This document shows positions 58,480-64,000 of a DNA stretch of 64,000 nt, in pieces. The stretch lies in NCBI GenBank assembly GCA_947462335.1, contig OX381709.1, forward strand, positions 43,246,933-43,310,932, read 5' to 3'. Both the position numbers and the translations under genes were made by a program. This DNA is from Harmothoe impar (lineage: Eukaryota > Annelida > Polychaeta > Phyllodocida > Polynoidae). How positions within the stretch are numbered: position 1 is the stretch's first letter; each line of letters begins with the position of its first letter. Below the pieces are notes generated by a model. The model made no database searches. It saw nothing but the letters and a program-made list of their open reading frames with translations, and was not told the origin of the DNA.

Positions 58480-58980
58480 CACACTGCGGGGTGGGGAGGC
58501 GGGTAGGGAAGAGTTAGCTGAGGGTGGGTGGGGCCGCATCGTGCTAAATCCATTATCCTTTGTCGCCGTGATGCTTAAATGTGGCCTCGGTGAGTGACTC
58601 CTCGGGTCTGCATTCAACTTGCATCATGCTCGGAGGGTCGGCATGATGCATGAATACAGCACTGGCGGGTTACTCGCCATGGATGCATGAATCAGGGGCT
58701 ATATCCCTGCATGAATTCATCATGACGACAAAGGGGATGATGCATTAAAGAATTATGCGGCCCTTAAAGAATTGATATGAAGTGGGGCTTAGTATGGGAA
58801 GGGGGAAGGGTTAGTGAGGTGATCAGACGGGTCTTTATGTTCTCATTAACACGTCAGGGGAATCTCCATAATTGTCAGGGAATTATGCTAATTAGTCATC
58901 CCCACTTCTTGTGTCCATATTAAGCCGTCCACAATGTGAACCATTGTGCAAGGGTACGTCTATTAGTGTTGGTGTTGTGT
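58480..58980. promoter_or_regulatory. CpG-rich block with repeated GCATGAATNCA/TGATGCAT words
   Basis: GCATGATGCATGAATAC, GGATGCATGAATCA, GCATGAATTCATCATG and GATGATGCATTAAAG occur within 110 bp (about 58638-58750), followed by CTCATTAACACG and GCTAATTAGTCATCC. Closely spaced variants of one word suggest a homotypic binding-site cluster, for example for a POU or homeodomain factor. No transcript evidence. Confidence 0.35.
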
Positions 58981-59673
58981 ATGGATATACTGTACCTAAT
59001 TGTAATTATTTCTTGATTATTTTACCATGGATAAGGTAATGAATAATATTCACATTATGCAATAGTCCTAGTGATCCAATGGGTAGAATGTAGGTTACGT
59101 ATCTACAATACCAGCTGAATAGTATAATACCTTATTACCAGTACAATACATGTACACTACTGTCAGCATGGCATTTAATTGATACCATGTAAATTACCTA
59201 CAATGGTGTACAATCCTAAATGTGGCTTCTCTGCTCGTAATTTCTGTCTCCCCAAATATCTACGTTGAACTTTTAAATCTGCAGCAAAACACAATTAGAT
59301 CAGGTTGATTATAGGGGTAACTACGCTTGTTTCAGGGAAAAGAACGTGGCTGATTATATAGTTTGGTTCCTCTAACTGTAGACCTTATAACTCAATGTGC
59401 TGCCCCTTTCCATAAAGTCAATTCTACTCCATTTGGGAAACCTGCTTAGTAAATTGGCATCATTTACACAACAGTTGTCATAATCATTGAAACCGTACCT
59501 AGGCCTATGTGTTATAAACTGATATGTCAATTGCCAATGATGTACACGGTCCCGAACCAAATTTCTAGAATGACACTCATGTAATGATATTTAGATAATA
59601 CGTATTGACATGACACAGTGCAGCTTTGCACAAATACAAAATAATTATTTGTACAGCTCATACCATTCTACAA
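58981..59673. other. AT-rich spacer
   Basis: No feature is recognised. Confidence 0.5.
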
Positions 59674-59890
59674 TATGTGAACAGGCAAGGGAAAAGACCC
59701 ATCCGCGGTGGATTGTTAGTTCTGGCTTTAGCAACCAGGATGGCCAAAGATTGCAAAATACATGATCAAAAGTTCTAGGGTGATTTTTAAGGAAGGATAC
59801 ATCAAATAATTCCGCTTTTGCTGCTAAGCTTCTCTATATCTAGAAGACCTATATCATAAATGTTTTATGTTTACTGTATGCATATGCATA
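59674..59890 (+). mobile_element. Divergent, partial copy of the 0.6-kb MITE
   Basis: TATGTGAACAGGCAAG, ATCCGCGG-GGATT, GTTCTGGCTTTAGCAACCAGG and later TATCATAAAT align with the left part of copies A and B. The CTCF-like motif is decayed here (CAACCAGGATGGCCA). The right end is not found. Confidence 0.5.
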
Positions 59891-60119
59891 GAAAGATAAT
59901 AGGTGCAAATTACATCTGGGATTCGAGAGTAACATGACCTCAGGTTTGGAGCACCTAGAGCATAAAAGAAATTACAGAAATAGCATGAAATTCGAGAGAG
60001 TGAAAACCAAAATCTCCAGCCTCGATCTTCATTCCATTTACAGTGTCCCACAAATAAGCCAATGATTCCGATAGCATTAGACACTCCTAACCTCGCCATG
60101 TACACCCCACTCTCCTTTC

Positions 60120-61285
60120 ACAGTCCTTCCTTAACCCCTCACCGACCCACCGCTGCAGCTCCTCCGCTAGAGGGCTCTCCGTCCTAAGTTATGCTGAGCG
60201 CGGCGTGCGCCGGCCAATCAACTTACTCTATTATCGCCCGCCACCGAGACGATTGCTTCTTGATGTTTCCGGCGTCAGCCTCGCTTTGAGAAATCATTCA
60301 ATTTGCGCTCGGCGGTCACGTGGGGGCACTGCAGTCGTGGAGCGTCGAACGGCGGGACACCACCAACAGAGGCGGTACTACTAGATACGGTGTCCGCCGT
60401 GCGACCGTCGTCGACGACCAACTAGAGGGTGGTTTGTACTACTGAGAGCTGGGTATTAAGGGGGTCTATGAGCGCCACAACGAGCAGCTCACCTAGCGAC
60501 TTATAGGGCAGTAGTTGCCATCGTCAGTGGTGTACATTGTAGTGAGCTGCTCAGCAGGTTTAGGACTCCACTGAATTGCTCACCATTGAACCGTGGACTG
60601 GGGACATAGATGTTGACAACATAAAGATTGAGGGGTAGCACTGAGCAGGGTATTGGTGCCGATCAAATTTGAGACTATAATTATGTTGGGCTTTCTAGGA
60701 CATATATATGAGCCGAGCAACTCATTTGAGTTGTGAAGCAATCTGGGTTTGCTCATAAAGGTGTAGCAAGGCGATCTCATCAGAGAGGGCCCTTGTTATA
60801 GGCAGGTCCAGGAGGGAAACCAAGAGAGCCCCAATATAGAGTAGCAGCACAGAGGGCATATAGACAGACAGGTGGCAATGTGTCGGCGCGTGTCGGTCTG
60901 ACCTGCATGTTGCTGTGGGCTGCTCGCCACCAGCTCCCGCCGTCATAGGACACCTCGGCACGTGCACACACGTGTCTGCCTCTGGCCACGCCCCCTCCCC
61001 TCCCTCCCCGCCCGCCACACAGCGCCAGTATAGAGGAGGCCAGGTCAGTCAGTGAGGGAGTCATTGGGTGAGCAGCTCCCGTGAAGAGCAGCTCGGAGAG
61101 CAGGGATCACTGAGCAGCTCATGTTATAGGGACTAACAGCAGCTACACCAGCCAGCTCACTACTACTACTACTACACTGGTGCCATTACTGCTATATACA
61201 GCATCATCAGAGTCCTTATAGTGCACAGCCAGCCAACCACAGGGGAGCGGATACTATAAAACTACACACCCCTCCGACCACTTCA
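60120..61285 (+). promoter_or_regulatory. CpG-rich promoter region
   Basis: The sequence becomes CpG-rich (60150-60420) with a CACGTG, a CCAAT (GGCCAATCAAC) and a CTCF-like CCGCTAGAGGGCTC at 60163. Five exact GAGCAGCTC/GAGCTGCTC copies lie at 60482-61120. TATAAAA at 61255-61261 could place a start site about 30 bases downstream, near the CTTCACCATTCACC initiator-like stretch. I infer a plus-strand promoter. Confidence 0.45.
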
Positions 61286-61652
61286 CCATTCACCAGCATA
61301 CCTTCACTCCACACACTTACCTCTAAAGGAGACAGGAGGAGCACATACTGAGTTACTCAAGTGCATACTGACTGATAGTACATACAAACCACTGTGTGCC
61401 TATCTATACCTACCCACGGCGGCACACCCAGGACCACCCCGGGCCGCCGGTCGGCAATATTGACGGTGAGTGGAGCTGACAGTGCCGGGGACAGAGCCGG
61501 CCGCCTGCCGGGCCCCGTGCCCCGCCACCCGCTCCTCCGGGAACCTCTCCTACCACGGTCGGGTTACCTGACGCCATCCATACGGCCCCTGCCTGAGCGG
61601 CTCATACCTACTCACCAGCCACTCACCCTAGGGAGATACTACACTATAACAG
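61286..61652 (+). other. Candidate 5' untranslated first exon
   Basis: GC-rich sequence between the TATA box and a strong donor (ATAACAG|GTGAGTGG, GT at 61653-61654). A second donor-like GACG|GTGAGTGG lies at about 61466. No ATG-initiated long frame occurs (the frame from 61394 begins with GTG), so it would be an untranslated exon with coding exons beyond the right edge of the window. Confidence 0.35.
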
Positions 61653-62062
61653 GTGAGTGGATGCGAGTCGGTCACCTCGGTGCATTTTTTACTTTGTTCA
61701 ATTAGCAGCCCTTTCTAATGGTGAGTCTGCACTTTGTGTTATTAAATTTAGATACATGCATGTATGTTCTTTTTTTTGTTCCATTCCGTTTTCACTCAGG
61801 ATGTTATATTTAGATTCCAAATTAAATGTGTGGTTTCTTGTGAAGCGGACATTTTGAAAACCGAGGAAAATTTCAACAGTGAGCTTGTTCAAAATATTCT
61901 ATGGATAGTAGACTCCCTCCGGATCTTTCCCTAGTACATAATAGCTGTAATATAACTGAACCACCAATATTTTCACGTAGGCCCATGACTTCGATAGGAT
62001 AGGTCTATATTACTATCTTACATCATATAGCTTATATATTATAGGCAAAATTCCCAATTCTT

Positions 62063-62356
62063 TCATATACTACTTTGAGTTGATAAACAATCCATTAAAA
62101 AATCTCTATTTCCATATACTACTCACACTGTCTGATTAAACTATCTCTGATAAAACTCTCTATTTCCATATACTACTTACGCTGTCTGCTGAAACTCTCT
62201 ATTTCCATATACTACTCACCTTCTCCGAGATGACCATTTACGCTATACGACTTGCTCACATATTTTCCTATACTACTCACATGCACTGGCACAATTCCCA
62301 ATTGCCATATACTACTCACACACACTGAGCCGGGCCTCATGTCCATATACTACTTA
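62063..62356 (+). repeat. Repeated CCATATACTACTCAC motif
   Basis: TCATATACTACT, CCATATACTACTCAC, CCATATACTACTTAC and CCTATACTACTCAC occur seven times at 62063, 62112, 62166, 62213, 62268, 62309 and 62342, often followed by CACTGTCTG-type sequence. Spacing varies from about 33 to 55 bases. It lies within the presumed first intron of the gene starting near 61.3 kb. Confidence 0.75.
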
Positions 62357-62359
62357 CAC

Positions 62360-63683
62360 TCGGGAGGTATTTTAGTATATTTTACGTTGCATTTCTTTAT
62401 ACATCGAGTAGATATTGATATACAATGTACTAGCGTAGTCTTACAATGGTCAGTTGTACTGGGATTGAGTTGCACCTGTGCTTATCTATATACAAGACGG
62501 GTTTATTTACCCGACGCTTTCAGAAGTATACATGTACTATGGTACATGACTTATGTTGGCAGTTATCAGAACTAGGTTTACGCAATACACTTTTGACTTA
62601 TACTCTCATTTAATTAGTACCAACATCATTACCTCACACATGATATATAACACACGCCTATGGCAGCATACCCCACGCATCACGTTTCCAATATAATTAT
62701 TTCCTACGGATGTGTTGCATAATACAAAGTATATGATATATGTTAGGATCGTGGGTCACAGGCCCATTTTCTCGCGTAACCCAAGTGCCACATTTCATCC
62801 CAATATACTATGGTATGTCCATTTCTCAATGTCAATGTCATCTAGGGCTGTGATGTCATTCATCACTGGGTTACAAATGGTATTTTGTGGAATGTCTCCC
62901 GCTCAGTATGTTGAATAGTACTTGTATAATTGGAGCAATGCTGTTACAGGAGGGGTGAGCGGTGTGATTTAAACATCGTCGATGAGTCGCAGTGTTTTAC
63001 GTATCATAATTTACTCTCTATTGATTGGGCACACTAGGAAAAATCTGACTCATAATTGTTTTTTCAATGGTAAAACGAGCCGGCAGGAAAATATTCTGAA
63101 TTTGAAGATGAGATAATATTCTGCCTTAATTCAGGATGTATGGATTTGTGTCCATCATTATAGTCATCACGAGAGATGATTCAAATATATAAAATATGTA
63201 ATTAATGCATTTTTTTGCGCCAGAAGTAGTAAGGATTATAAACATTGCCTTATTGTGTCTAAGAGGGTGATTATCATTGAACAAAAGAGGGAGTGTTGAT
63301 TGATTTAGGGGGAGTCTACAATATGTTGGGGGGGGGGGGGTGCGTGAAAACACCTCATGGGGGGGGGGCAAGAAAAAGCTAAAAAGAGGAAAAGCCCGCA
63401 CGTTCCTTATTCAAAGGGGAGGGGCAATTGCTGATCCCTCTAGATCAGTGATTTTGAAGCAGCCGATGTGTAGGAGTGACGATATGTGGCATTCTATACA
63501 ATTATTTAATTCTTCCTATGTCTTTTTCTCCTCTCATATAATTATAAAGTGGTGCGAAAATGGAATGCACGGAAATATATTGCTCACGCCCGATAAATGC
63601 CTAGTTATGTCCCTACTACATTTAATAGATATAGGATCTATCTCATTCATGATTCAAATTCAAGCCAACGTACCCTCTAAATA

Positions 63684-63687
<4 letters not shown>
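62360..63687. other. AT-rich spacer or intron with two G-runs
   Basis: G-runs lie at about 63325-63340 and 63360-63368. No exon is recognised. Confidence 0.5.

Positions 63688-63769
<82 letters not shown>
63688..63769. repeat. (AT)n microsatellite
   Basis: An uninterrupted AT dinucleotide run of about 80 bases. The Ile/Tyr run in the frame across it is an artefact. Confidence 0.97.
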
Positions 63770-63772
<3 letters not shown>

Positions 63773-64000
63773 AAAAACTAATTATATGCCATAAAGATTC
63801 CCTATTCCTTCTGGGTGAGATGGGGTGGGTGTTAGGAACAATCTGTTAAGTAAGTACTCACTGTATATGACCACTTGGTGTGTGAGAAATCAATTAGGCT
63901 TATAACCAGTATCATGCTCTATATGTACCCATTATTAGTGGTCCAGCATAGTTCCTCACATTATTATTATACCGTCCCTAATACCCACTCTGCAAACGCA

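Noticed and set aside
61394..61705. 103-codon frame in the candidate first exon
   Set aside because: It starts with GTG, not ATG, and runs past a strong splice donor, so I treat it as untranslated.

Overview
The window looks like intergenic and accessory DNA from an animal nuclear genome, most likely an invertebrate bilaterian such as a cephalochordate, hemichordate, mollusc or other lophotrochozoan. I cannot fix the species. Three things point this way: one long intronless DUF4062-STAND/NACHT-TPR gene of a type that is expanded in such animals, dense families of small inverted-repeat DNA transposons with tRNA-like (SINE-type) pieces and a LINE tail, and long AT-rich spacers broken by CpG-rich islands. 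Nothing suggests a bacterial or organellar origin.

Layout. Positions 1-6450 are AT-rich spacer with no recognisable gene. The only convincing protein gene, a 1171-residue NPHP3/TTC41-like STAND ATPase, lies at 7400-10915 (+) with an AATAAA signal 35 bases after its stop. GC-rich islands at 13.6-14.3 and 16.0-16.3 kb look regulatory. From 16.4 to 30.3 kb lies the most unusual region: a 12.1-kb element (about 17435-29548) bounded by nearly identical 0.72-kb terminal inverted repeats. It is flanked by two same-orientation copies of a 0.6-kb repeat, each carrying a near-consensus CTCF motif. The terminal repeats contain a compact array of NF-Y (CCAAT), E2F-like, CACGTG and ETS-like sites. The interior holds no long reading frame. 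It has a direct-repeat pair ending in histone-type stem-loops followed by AATAAA, eight copies of an almost invariant 20-mer, nested small transposons, a triplet-rich tract and several palindromes.

From 30 to 60 kb the sequence is spacer rich in repeats: a LINE reverse-transcriptase C-terminal remnant (33.2-33.7 kb), a 73-bp tandem array (34.4 kb), a CACTG-ended element containing two divergent tRNA-like heads (39.2-40.2 kb), two related foldbacks with different hairpin arms (45.8 and 46.7 kb), tandem small elements sharing one terminus (45.1-45.5 kb), a 36-bp minisatellite of about 38 units (51.5-53.0 kb) and a nested inverted-repeat element (53.9-57.0 kb). CpG-rich blocks at 35.3, 38.3, 42.6, 44.5, 47.7, 50.9, 58.5 and 60.1 kb resemble developmental regulatory DNA.

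At 60.1-61.65 kb a CpG-rich stretch, a TATA box and two GTGAGT splice-donor candidates suggest the promoter and untranslated first exon of a plus-strand gene running off the right edge. Its presumed first intron carries a repeated CCATATACTACTCAC motif. Apart from the STAND gene the assignments rest on sequence pattern alone, and no database search was possible.
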